Assembly: GCA_963691655.1 (NCBI GenBank)
Contig: OY829326.1
Coordinates: 143,486,998 to 143,550,997 of the forward strand
Source of the DNA: Toxonevra muliebris
Lineage: Eukaryota; Arthropoda; Insecta; Diptera; Pallopteridae
Direction of reading: 5' to 3'
Length of the DNA: 64,000 nucleotides
Translations under genes and position numbers: made by a program
Notes under the pieces: generated by a model
Told to the model about the DNA's origin: nothing
Databases searched by the model: none
The model's input: the letters and a program-made list of their open reading frames with translations, nothing else
Shown: piece by piece, positions 1-10,396 of the stretch
How positions within the stretch are numbered: the first letter of the stretch is position 1
Layout: the number at the start of each line of letters is the position of its first letter

Positions 1-888
1 TTGTGCCTGTGCGAACAGCCACAAACAACTATAATTAAACGTCTTATCCCTGCGGCTTTGTTATTGTTGTTTCATACAATTATCGCTGATAGTTATATAT
101 AACAAGAGTGGCATATAAAACGCAGCTATGTTTATTTTTATTTTTTTTTTTTTGACTTATCATTAAATAAACTGTATTCGCAAATTCTATTCTGGCATTT
201 TAGGTACAATATTTCGAATAATGTTAACCAAATGCAATATTTTTGATATCGATAGAAAGGATCAAAATATTTTGATGTATAAATATCGATATTATTGCAT
301 GTCTGTACATCATTCCTAATTTTTAAGTACTAGCAGTGTGTGAAATATTTCGGAAATTTGTACATGGGAAAACCCACCCTTAAATAAATGTACTTTGGTA
401 TATTAAGTGTAGAAACAAATCTCTCAAAGTGTTTTTTCGAAGTATTAATGAATTGTAATAAATGTAAGTAGGTACTATTTAGACAAGGTCAAATAAAACA
501 TTTTTGATATTACCAACTACATTTGCAGTTCTTCGTAGAACTTCCTACTATAGCCAGCGATAATTAAATCCGGCTAGCTAGAGAAAATCATGCTGTTAAT
601 GAGTAGACGCCAATTGTGCGCATGTGTAACAGTGGTTGCCAATATACAAGCTGCGGGCCTCATCAACCATCCCTAATGATTTTATTCGGCCCTAGACAAA
701 TCTGATATAGGTTTGCTAAATATTTGTTCTAAGCACTATTTGGCTAAAGTATACAGAATTTAGTTTATGTTGAAACAGTAGTTTCTTTAATACCACTTTT
801 TGAAATATTCACTGCACCACGCCTACTTGACTGAAACGTACAAACGAATAAAGCTACATCGACTCCGCACTTTGATTATTTAAATACA
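1..888. other. Intergenic, no recognised feature
   Basis: AT-rich sequence without a supportable reading frame. Short ATCGATAT-type palindromes occur around 248-295, but nothing recognisable as a gene or a complete element. Confidence 0.5.
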
Positions 889-1754
889 TAGGGGAGTGTC
901 GTCAGGGTTGGAGCAGGTTTCGACTTTTGGTCATAACTTCCGTTGAATGCCAAATTTATATCAATATTGCATATCGTTGGAAAGATCTCACAAATTGCAA
1001 TGTTTTTACTGTAATAAATATAATTGGACTAATAGTTCAGGAGTTATGGACATTTACAAAAAACAAAAATTGTCAGGATCGGGACTCTGCTGTCAGGGTC
1101 GGAGTACTGTAGAAAAATAATGAATAAAAGAAAAAGGAAAAATTACACTTGAAAATCAGGAAAAGAGACCTGAAATCAAAATAAAAATACTTCTGTGTGA
1201 ATTTTAAGGAAAATTTGATTTTTTTTTTTGTATACACACGATACGATACAATCAAATGGCACGAAAAACACGAACGAGTGGAAAAAAATTGTTTCCGGAG
1301 TCAAAATGCATTATTCCAATAAAATTTACGGGGTTCCCAACCTGACTACAAGCACTGCACCGACCCTGGCAACACACGTCATTTAGAGTCACGTCATTTA
1401 CAGCATATTCGCATGATGCACACACCACGAAATGCTACATATTTACACTTTTTAAACCTTATCGAACAATTTAAGTTAACTTACTTTAGATGTTCGCATG
1501 TTATTTTTAAAATAATGCAAAATAATGCAAGAAACATTGTAAAAAAGTTTTTTTATTCTTCTTTTAACACTCGATCACATAGCACTTATGTATATACACT
1601 TCACGCTCTGAATTTGAAATGACATGAAAATTTTGCTTTCGTCATGACAAACAATACTGTATATATATTGACTTAACGCACGCCAGTGAGATATAACGGA
1701 GAAAAGTCACAGTCCCAACCCTGACTGCGCCCCGACCAAGACGACACTTCCCTA
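889..1754. mobile_element. TIR element (MITE), family GGGAGTGTCGTC, copy 1
   Basis: The element body is 891-1752, flanked by TA on both sides (889-890 and 1753-1754). The ends are inverted repeats sharing GGGAGTGTCGTC (left) and GACGACACTTCCC (right). Motifs such as CAGGGTYGGAG recur near both ends. A second copy in inverted orientation lies at 43206-43994 and shares the subterminal segment around AAAGATCTCACAAATTGCAA. There is no transposase reading frame, so it is non-autonomous. TA flanks suggest mobilisation by a Tc1/mariner-type enzyme, which is inference. Confidence 0.75.
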
Positions 1755-2640
1755 ATTATTATAATTACAAACAACCCTATCTCGATCAAAATCGATACAC
1801 CATGTACACAGAGTGTGTAGGGTATACAAAATTAAGTATTTCATTTTACTTACTAAGTACAATTTTTTAAATTATTTTTAAAAATTTGAAAATTTTATTA
1901 AATTTAAATTCAAACTTCAATTTTTTGGTGTCCATGGTCACATATTTTTTGCAAGTTTTAGCATATTTTTTAAAATTTATTTTAGTTACTTTTCTTAAAT
2001 TCTAATGCAATTAAGAGCATACATAATTCTTATTTACTTAGTTTCCTTATTTTACTAGAACTCGAGAAAAATAATCACAATAAATTAAAAAAAAATTAAA
2101 TAATATGCAAAAACATGAGTACACATATGTGTGATTTTTCGGGAAAGAGGTTAATAAACTCGGTACGGTATGTGTCGTATCATTGTTTTCCTAAATTTTA
2201 TGTGCCTCATAAAAAATATCTGACCCGCAGACTGAAAATGTTGGCAAAATGTAATGATCGCAAAAACAGAACCTATTTTTATTACGTATTGTAAATGAGT
2301 TTCTCGAAAATCTGAGAAACTTGAATTCTAGTGAAAAGGTAGAAAATAGCAGCAAATGTCTGTCGGTTTGTTTGCAGCGTATTAAACGCTACTATATGGA
2401 AGCATCTGTCACCAATTAACACGCTGCGTTCAAATTGTTTCGGCTATTAAACATGTGCATACAATTATATTGGCGTCTACCTTTTACCAGTAGAATTTAC
2501 TATGCGGTCTATTGTAGTTTTCTGTTGCGAATATCTTTTATAAAGTGTGTTTCATATATATAACGCCACTTGAAATTTCCAAATAGTGGACAACCAATGC
2601 TCTTGTTAATAAAGTGTGTTCAGGCAAAATATTGCTAGAG
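1755..2640. other. Intergenic, no recognised feature
   Basis: AT-rich, with no supportable coding frame, repeat pair or RNA gene. Confidence 0.45.
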
Positions 2641-2689
2641 CAGTTTTTTAGGCTGTGGAAAAAAAAAGTTCCCGGAATTTATTCAGAAA

Positions 2690-3375
2690 ATTAGAAATAT
2701 AAGTTTATTCATCTAAATCTTTATTGTCCCCTTCAAAGTAATCCCCATCGACTGCAACACACTTATGCCAGCGCTTGGTCCAATCCTTGAAACATTTTTT
2801 ATATTCGTTTTTCGGTATGTCCATCAGTGCTTCTTGCGATTTTTCCATTACTTCCCCTCGGCAGCTGAAACTCGTTCCCCATTATGGTTTTTTAACTCGA
2901 TTGAACAGAAAGAAGTCACAGGGAGCCAAATCAGGTGAACTCGGTGGCTGTTGGATGGTATTTGTTGCATTTTTCGTCAAAAATTACCAATGATGATGGC
3001 ACTGTGCGACGGTGCGTTATCATGGTGCAAATTTCACGAGTTTTCTGTCCACAATTCTGGTCTCTTTCGGCGACCTACTTCACACAAACGTCTCATAACG
3101 CCCAAATAATACTCTCTGATGGTCAATTTGCGGTTATTGACTAAAATTTCTTTTACTTTATCAATGTTTTCGTCGGTTTTCGATGTCGATGGTCTACCAC
3201 TGTGTTCATCATCTTCGATTGACTCACGACCACTTTTGAACCGCTCGTGCTATTGGTAAACGATCGTTTTCTTTACAGAATCGTTGCCGAAACCTTTTTC
3301 CAACATTTCCAAAGTTCACGCACCATTAAAACCGTTTTTTACGCAAAATTTAATACAACACAGTTTAATAAAATT
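2690..3375 (-). pseudogene. Internally deleted mariner transposase (DD34D type)
   Basis: Read on the minus strand, the fragment keeps the N-terminal region (CIKF, a stretch ending in FKSGRESIEDDEHSGRPSTS, then KVKEILVNNRKLTIRE). It then jumps directly to the catalytic part (YYLGVMRRLCEVGRRKRPEL, HHDNAPSHSA, SPDLAPCDFFLFNRVKKP) and the typical mariner C-terminus ending VDGDYFEGDNKDLDE at about 2715. The central segment, including the rest of the helix-turn-helix domain and the first catalytic Asp, is missing. There are also stops and a frameshift near 2980. The second-to-third Asp spacing fits DD34D if that frameshift is allowed for. Terminal inverted repeats were not identified with certainty. 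Confidence 0.8.
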
Positions 3376-3399
3376 GTAAAAAATCGTTAACACTCACAG

Positions 3400-3883
3400 A
3401 GATAGATGTACTCTTGGCTACTTAACTTTTGCAAATGTCAAGCTATGACGCTAAGATTTAGAGGGAATATCAACAACAGATGTACCAACTTATCAAGACA
3501 ACTGAAATCGGAACGATGGTAAAACACTGTTTCATTATTACAACGTCACTTTACCAAATTTAATACTGGCGAGGAGATTCTTAAATAATCAAAATATTTT
3601 TTTTTACTGGAATTAAAAGTCAAATGTCGAAAATGGTCCGATTTAGTTGATACTTAGAGAAATGATAGGGCGATGTATATGATTTTTTACTAAAGGTATA
3701 CATTTTTTATCTTATAAATTGTAGAAACTCGGAAATATTTTAACCGAATTTGATGAAGTTTTTAGTTATTGCATTGGTATTTAAGCATACTAATCGCTTT
3801 AAGTAAGACAATTTGGTATTTGGCAAATTTAGTAGGTATTGATTTTGGACATGTAGCTGACTTTACTGCATTCAAATCATTCC
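3400..3883. other. Intergenic, no recognised feature
   Basis: Between the mariner fossil and the next MITE. No coding or repeat signal is seen. Confidence 0.4.
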
Positions 3884-4787
3884 TACACTCAAAAAAAAAG
3901 TACATGAAAGACATTACGAAATGTGATTTTAACATTACTGAATTGAACATGAAAAATGTATAAATGATGAGAAAAAAATGTAATTGTGACATTAAAAATG
4001 TAAAAGTAAATTTTTTTGGTGTAATATTGATATTTAAAATGTCGAAAGGATACGGCAAAATGTAACATAAAGCAAAATTAATGTCAAATTAATATGACAA
4101 TACTGTGTAATTGATATGGCAGTAATGTTGAATTGACAAAATATAAATTTAGCGAAAAATTTACAATTTAAAATAAAACACAATAAATAAAATATGTTTT
4201 TTTTTTATTTTATATAATTTCATTTCAGTAATAATAATTAGAAATATAATATTTAAACAAAGCAAAACAAAATGGCCGAGAAAAAATTAATACCAATTAA
4301 TAAAATAAGTTCACTATTTTAACTATCAATATTTTATTCACTTTTACTACTTTTCAAACAATTTTTTTTTATTTTATTGTGCACAAAAAAAATTAATGCA
4401 AAATTACTTCACAATTTTACTTTTTCAGTTTTATTTTATTGTTGTGCGCAAAACTATTTCACAATTAAAAAGTATTGCCAGTCTTAATTTTTTCAATGCT
4501 ATACTAGCTTGTTTACATTTTAAATGTTAAATTTACACAGAATAATATCAATTTTACATGAAAAAAGTATTAAGTAATGAGAACATTTTTCATGTAATTT
4601 TAACATTATAATTTTACATGACAATGTAAAACGGATTATTATCAATATGATAGTTTTAATGTAAATTCAACACAAAAAATATCAGTCTGATATTTTTTGC
4701 AGTAAAACTAACATTTTTGTTTTTACATTGAAAATAACATTAAAAAAATATCAGTAAGTAAGTACATTGCACTTTTTTTTGAGTGTA
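3884..4787. mobile_element. MITE with TACACTCAAAAAAA termini
   Basis: The left end reads TACACTCAAAAAAAAAGTAC and the right end is its imperfect inverse, finishing TTTTTTTTGAGTGTA. The interior has many degenerate copies, in both orientations, of a short motif like TTTTACATT/AATGTAAAA. This subrepeat architecture is shared with the elements at 20208-21149 and 61222-62046, which have similar ends but different internal motifs. No transposase frame is present. Confidence 0.7.
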
Positions 4788-5660
4788 ATGAATTTGTTTT
4801 GTTCGGCTGCCGAGTTGTACCTATTTAACAGAGTTTACTTCGAGATTACATGGAGCAGGGCTGAGAGATGTTGGATTGGAAAAAAAACTCTAAGCTCTCA
4901 TTCAACGTACAATTTTTTTTCGTAATTTGAAAAAAAAATTCGCAAATTCTAAAAACATGGCATTTTTCTGCGAATTTTAGGTCCCCTGGGTAAGTCCGGA
5001 TGAGTAATGAATATAAAAAATTAATGCTCGAAATATTTCGAATATCATCCCCATTTGTAGATTTCTGGATCCGCCACTGTATAAATGTATATAAACAATG
5101 AAAAAAATTCCAGTTCCAATAGAGGTTATTTAACACCCGAGCCCCCCTTACGGATGGCCTCGTCTCTTTAAATATACATATATTTACTTTTTTTGGGCCG
5201 ATTCAATAGTTATCGTAGAAAAAAAATCACTAAAAAGACATGAAAAACTCAGTATCCTCGAGTTATTAAGAAAATTTTTTCCAACCTTCTAATGAAGCCT
5301 TAAAAATCCCGATATTTATTAACCAAAAATTTAAATTTTTAGCAAATGTTAATTTATAAACAATAATAAAAGCTAGTTTCAACAAAATTTTTCTTTGCAG
5401 ATTGTTATATTTTCATAGGTCTAGTCAGACCTATTCCCCTTCAAAAATAATGCTAACAATCGCAATGGCATATTTCTTTTAGCAATAAAATGTGTTCTCT
5501 GTCGGCGACTGTGGTTTTCTCAGAAGATCAATGCATGCGGATCTCTACGCAAAAAAATGTATACCGAAATGCACACAAACCAAAGTATAATAATTAAGGG
5601 ATGGTTGTCCCATGTGAATGTTTTACTGCAACATAAATGTTGTATCACTGTGTTATCAGT
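4788..5660. other. Intergenic, stray hAT-like end
   Basis: GGATCCGCCACTG near 5068-5080 matches the terminal motif of the hAT-like element at 33555-34094, but no partner end is visible, so it is a solo end. Otherwise there is no supportable feature. Confidence 0.35.
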
Positions 5661-5670
5661 ACAGATTTAC

Positions 5671-5710
5671 TATAAATAAATGATACGTCTGCCTCAAAAC
5701 ATTCAGTAGT
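5671..5710 (+). promoter_or_regulatory. TATA box and arthropod initiator of the 394-codon gene
   Basis: TATAAATAAA begins at 5671. TCAGT, the arthropod initiator core, lies at 5703-5707, placing the likely start A about 34 bases downstream of the TATA T. The start codon follows at 5780, giving a 5' leader of about 75 bases without an obvious intron. Confidence 0.55.
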
Positions 5711-5779
5711 CATCTGAAGATCCTTTCGTGCAGATCGCAGTATTAAAAACCAAACGTTTATCCAGAAAAATCTTTAAAA

Positions 5780-6964
5780 ATGGCGTCAAACTATCACACT
5801 AGAACATACACTTACGTAATTAAAGATGGAATACGTACATTTCATCATTTCTACGAAGTAGAAAATAAAAAATACGATTGTTCAACATGTTGCACTACAG
5901 TGACCGATACCGAAGCATATAGCAAACACTGGCCAGAGAATCCATCACATAATCTTATTATCAGCGAGGAACAAAAAAATCAATTAAAACTAATCGATGA
6001 TAATAAGATTGAAAGATTTTTACTTTGCAACAAAAATATTCAGTGCAATGAAAAAGAATTTTTACTTGTTGCTTGCATAAATGCCATACCTGAACTGTTG
6101 CGTTTAATGTTCTACGAAACCAATAAGTTGAAAATTAAAATATCATTTTATGTGAGAAAGGAAGAAGATGATTTAATATTTAAGAGCAGTGAATTGACAG
6201 TGCATAATCATTACGATGTATACGAAAGTGTTGATTTAATTTTTTGTACGCTACAAGAAAAAATTAGTACGTATTTTGTGAAAGGATCAAGAAATTACTA
6301 TCAAGTAAAACGCATTGGAATCGATATTAAAAGAATTAAATCGAATTGGAACAGCAGCATTGATAACAACAACATTGCAGTCATCACGGCGGCACCATTA
6401 AAATATCGTATCAAAAATGCACTAATGGATGAAGATTTTGCGGAATATGAGGAAGACATAATTGAAGAACCACAAAAACAAGCTCATCTGCTAACCTGCG
6501 TCACAGCAGCATATATGAAACTACAAACAAATCCAAATGCTTTACGTGAATCTACGGAAAAATTCAATTTGTATTGTTTTCAAGAATGCCGAAATTCATT
6601 CGAATTGCTAGCTGTACCTTATCATTATAGTGATTACTCAAAAAATGCCCAAAACTTTATCATCATCAATGATGTTACTGGAGAATTTCAGCAAATGTTG
6701 CGAATTACTAATATACGTAGTTTTCTACGTTCTCATAAGAGGGAAGGTCCGATACAATGCAGTGAATGCAACGCGAATCTTATGAGAAAAACCAGGTACA
6801 CATTACATATAGCATTGAGATGTGGACGTAATTTTGAAGTTGTTCATTTGCCAAAAAATTCAATGGAATTATACGAAAATTGTTTGCCTATGCAATGTGA
6901 CGCTTATAAATGGCCTTTATATGGTATTTTTGGAAAAAAAAAACTTTTAAACTGTACTCAGTAA
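5780..6964 (+). CDS. Zinc-finger protein resembling the N-terminal region of Polinton-type DNA polymerase B
   Basis: Single-exon frame of 394 codons with a good start context (AAAAATGG). Residues 34-57 form C-X2-C-X12-H-X6-H and residues 327-348 form C-X2-C-X12-H-X4-C, both zinc-binding patterns. The layout of the second half recalls the region before the exonuclease domain of protein-primed family B polymerases from Polinton/Maverick and adintovirus-like elements: a segment with GIDIKRIK, then a beta-rich segment with NFIIINDVTGEFQQMLRI, then the C2HC finger and VVHLPKN. No exonuclease DFE or polymerase motif follows. The frame ends at GKKKLLNCTQ and a poly(A) signal comes a few bases later. 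This is therefore either an N-terminal-only derivative (domesticated or truncated) or an unrelated zinc-finger family. The gene call is firmer than the family assignment, which rests on pattern memory only. No helicase, integrase or capsid neighbours are visible. Confidence 0.55.
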   Translation: MASNYHTRTYTYVIKDGIRTFHHFYEVENKKYDCSTCCTTVTDTEAYSKHWPENPSHNLIISEEQKNQLKLIDDNKIERFLLCNKNIQCNEKEFLLVACINAIPELLRLMFYETNKLKIKISFYVRKEEDDLIFKSSELTVHNHYDVYESVDLIFCTLQEKISTYFVKGSRNYYQVKRIGIDIKRIKSNWNSSIDNNNIAVITAAPLKYRIKNALMDEDFAEYEEDIIEEPQKQAHLLTCVTAAYMKLQTNPNALRESTEKFNLYCFQECRNSFELLAVPYHYSDYSKNAQNFIIINDVTGEFQQMLRITNIRSFLRSHKREGPIQCSECNANLMRKTRYTLHIALRCGRNFEVVHLPKNSMELYENCLPMQCDAYKWPLYGIFGKKKLLNCTQ

Positions 6965-6972
6965 ATGTAAGC

Positions 6973-6982
6973 AATAAAATAA
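6973..6982 (+). terminator. Poly(A) signal of the 394-codon gene
   Basis: AATAAAATAAA begins 8 bases after the stop codon, so the 3' UTR is extremely short. Confidence 0.6.
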
Positions 6983-7277
6983 ATATAGCAATTTGAAAGA
7001 TAATAAATAGTGGAAATTTTGTTTTTAATATTTTTGTTAAGCTTACATAACATAAAAGTAGTTGTATGAGTTCAGGATGAGTAGCCTTTCAGTGGTATAT
7101 TTTAAATAGACTCTTTTTACCCACCCAAGAAACGTTTTATACTAATTTGAAGTCACTAATCACGAATCTGAAGACATGATTTTTGTAGATCCTCGAGTTT
7201 TAAGAAAACCATTTCTTAAAATTTATGATAAGGAAACAAAATCGTCTTAAAATATGTAATATTAGTTTAAAAATCTA

Positions 7278-7474
7278 AATTGTGTATTAACGAACACAAG
7301 GCTGAAGTGAAACTTTTTGTGAACTAAACGAAACACAAGCAAATAACAAGCAAATGAAATTTTTCAATCGCTAAATTTTTTACTTATTGGCTTGTGTTTT
7401 TAATTTCATTTGCTTGTGTTTCGTTTAGTTCACAAGAAATTTCACTTCTGCCTTGCGTTCTTTAATACACAACT
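7278..7474. repeat. Long hairpin (67-bp arms, 63-bp loop)
   Basis: The arms are 7278-7344 and 7408-7474, with about five mismatches over roughly 65 pairs. The paired core includes GAACTAAACGAAACACAAGC and its complement. The loop repeats parts of the arm (ACAAGCAAATGAAATT), allowing alternative pairing. It could be a small foldback element or a hairpin-RNA source. No target-site duplication was identified. Confidence 0.65.
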
Positions 7475-7486
7475 AATTTTTTTTTC

Positions 7487-7868
7487 GGGATTAATTCTAG
7501 AACAAAAATTGAAACTCTGTACCGGTAATGTCGATGACAATTGTAGGCGAGCTGTAGGCGAAAAAATAAAAATTCTCTATATGAACCAAATCGCGGGCTG
7601 GAGCGTTACGTACGTAGGTTTTCGTTTTTTTTTTGCTTATCATTAACTCTATCTCGATTTCTAATAATTTCGGAGGTATGGTGTAAAAATGGACTGGATG
7701 GTTAAGCATTTTGGAGAAAACCTGTTCTTGTAACAAATCATTTCACAATTTCTATGATCTATTTCCAATGGAAAGGATCGTGGAAAATATTAACCATTGG
7801 AAACATTTATTCAGTTTTCGGTTTTAGATTGGTTTGTAATCGGTCGAGAGTTAATAGAATTTTAAGAA
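7487..7868. other. Intergenic, no recognised feature
   Basis: No coding frame or repeat supported. Short frames here have no recognisable motif. Confidence 0.4.
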
Positions 7869-8126
7869 TACAGTCAACGCTCGAAATTGTGAACTAACAA
7901 AAACCATGGGTGTTCACCTTTAAGCGATTGTTCACGTTTGCGGTTATTGGAAAAAATAACCGAAGGACTTTCAAAATTACTAAGATCATAAAAATTGATA
8001 TACAATTTTTAAGAAATTCGGTTCACGTTTTAAAGCTTTCAGACTTTGTTCACGTTTTAGCATAGTCAATGGAAGAACAAAATTGTTCAAATTAGTGGAT
8101 GTTCACGCTATCGAACGTTGACTGTA
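7869..8126. mobile_element. Pogo/Tigger-like MITE
   Basis: The ends are inverted: CAGTCAACGCTCGAAA (from 7871) and TATCGAACGTTGACTG (to 8124), each flanked by TA. Motifs like GTTCACGTTT recur inside. The CAGTCRAC...CTCG terminus with TA duplication is typical of pogo-type Tc1/mariner derivatives. No coding capacity. Confidence 0.65.
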
Positions 8127-8339
8127 TATCTATTCATAAAATAAAGAAAACCAAATGTAATAGTACTATTAAAACTTCAAAAGATATGTAAATAGAAGCT
8201 GGGGGAAAATATAAAAAATATCCTCCCAAGGTGATATTGAGCTACATTACTCTTAATGTACTGGCAATTGTGATAACAAAAAACAAAGCCAGTGAATACA
8301 AAAGCTTTTACCTTTAAAATATTTAATGCGTTGTTAGTT

Positions 8340-9330
8340 ACTAACCAGGGTGCTTTTGCTAAGAATATCAGTGTTTTGGGATTGAAGGCGTTGTAGTATT
8401 TCTAAGTTTCAATTACTAGTGGTACCCCACAATTGAACTCCGTATGTCCAAACTAGTTTCAATATCGTTTTATAAAGTAAGAATTTGTTCTCAAGACTCA
8501 GCTCTGATTTCGGACCCAATAATCAGTACTTGCGTTTGGTTTTTATGTTAAAGTGTAGCCTTTAAATTCTCTTTCGAATTTAATCTTTTATCAAGGTGTA
8601 GTCCTAAATATTCAACACAGTTACGTTTGGAGATAGTAATTCCATTCAGATATAACGGAGGACATTCCCCTCCTCTTAATTAAAACGTGATATTTTCTGA
8701 CTTGTCTGTATTTAGCTTTATTTTGACGTTGAATGACGTCGAGCTGTTTCTGAACTAGATTTGCAGCTTCTGTAGGAGATTTATTTGACGCTAAAATGGC
8801 AGTATCGTCTAGACAATTAGCAATAGTAACACCATCAGTTTCAGGCAAGTCGCAGGTAAAAATTGAATAAAGAGCAGGACCCAGAACACTGCCTTTTGGT
8901 ACTCCGGCTTTTATTTGACATATGGCTGAAGTTTCATCATTTATTTTAACATAGAATGATCTTTCATGTAGATAGGACTTTAAGACCAAATGAAATGGAG
9001 CTGTAAGTAAATTTTTTAATTTGTATAATAGCCCTAGATGCAAAACTATGTCGAAGGCTTGCTGAATGTCCAAAAATATGGCAGAGCAATATTTTTTGCG
9101 TTCCAGAAAGTCAGTGACAATATTCACTATACGATGATATTGCTCAGGAGTGCCGTGCTTATGACAATTATTAGCAATCTACTCAAGAGTATTCTTTCGA
9201 ATACTTTCAAGGATATTGTAGGCAAACTTATAGACCTATGAGGACACTGAGTTTTCAGGTGTATTTGGTTTTGTATCATTATTATTTCAGCACATTTCCA
9301 TTGAGAAGGAAGTAGGTTAATGAGCAAGAT
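8340..9330 (-). pseudogene. Jockey-clade non-LTR retrotransposon reverse transcriptase, broken
   Basis: The minus strand carries, in order, an RT finger region (LPSQWKCAEIIMIQN, RSISLPTISLKVFERILL) in a frame reaching 9327. A second frame, 9127 to 8621, contains FLERKKYCSAIFLDIQQAFD (motif A), AGVPKGSVLGPALYSIFTCD and ANCLDDTAILASNKSPTEAA (the YADD-type catalytic box degraded to CLDD). Remnants of the region after RT (TYGVQLWGT-like, near 8430) continue to about 8340. The 5' part (ORF1 and endonuclease) is absent, as usual for 5'-truncated LINE copies. Frameshifts and a lost catalytic residue make it inactive. Confidence 0.85.
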
Positions 9331-10396
9331 TATTCCTTATTCTTATAATTGAAAGTAAATCGTAATATTAGTTACAATAACTAGATATTTTCACCTTTTT
9401 GCCTGTTCAATTTATTAAATTTTTAAGCGTTTGAAAATTTTGTTTTGGGGGGAGGGAATTTCCCCCCTTCCCTCCCCCCCCCCTTGTATTCGCGCCTGTG
9501 AAACATGACCACTCAGGGTCTCCTTTAACACACAGGCAATCTTGGCGTCTATCTAGGACGGCGGCGAATTGTGGGGTTCCATTTTGGAGAGCGGCATTTG
9601 AAACGATTTTTTTTTAAAGTAAAAATCAAGCACGATAGTTAATTGTGGAAAAAAAAGATAACAAAGTTATAAAGACGGGATAAGTGGTACGGAGTGCACC
9701 AGGATACCACTCAGTGAAATTTCATTCAGTTTTCGAGAGACATTTTTACAGAAATTTCTCATTCTCAGATTTCACTTCATCTAAACACTGTTTAACACTC
9801 TCAATTCTGGGAGCTATATCATGTACATAATCATTCTAGTAACAGCCAAGTTTGCCTAGAACTGAACCCCGTTTCTGACTTGAAACCCAGCTTAATATCC
9901 CACCTAACACACATTTTATGATTTAAAAGAACTTGCTTGGCCAAAATCAAACTGAACATATTCCATGAAACTTTCATAGACAACATAACCGAGAGTTTCA
10001 AACTGGACATTAGCAAAAATTCTCTAATTTCTGAATCACACGTGCTACGAGACAAACTGAGAAGGATGTGGTACTAAAACAGAACTATGCCTTGTAGCGG
10101 GGCATCACAAAATTCAATAGCATTTTTCGATTTGGCGTTTATTTATATCAACTCGCTTTCTGTGATGTCTGTGTGTCAATCTGTTCGGGTGGAATTTTAC
10201 AATCGATTTTAATCGAATCTATGAGATAGGAAACTTTAAACATGGTTCAAAACTGGATGACAATACAATATGAAATATTTTAAATATATATATAAATATA
10301 ACATAAAATATTAGCGTTTATTTATTTATATATAAAAAACATAATTATAGTACAGCATACTTTCAGGCTTATATGAAAGTTTGACAGTCACTACAT
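9331..10396. other. Unresolved repeat debris
   Basis: A C-rich stretch at about 9450-9500 ends in TTGTATTCGCGCCTGTG. This resembles the termini of the hAT copies at 16388 and 22075 (C-run followed by a short G/C-rich end) and may be a decayed relative. On the minus strand around 9760-10060 a coding-like stretch includes HDIAPRIESVKQCLDEVKSE, but it is broken and not assignable. Confidence 0.35.

Noticed and set aside
9831..10055. 74-codon minus-strand frame and neighbouring Lys/Glu-rich stretch
   Set aside because: Coding-like composition but broken and not assignable to any family.
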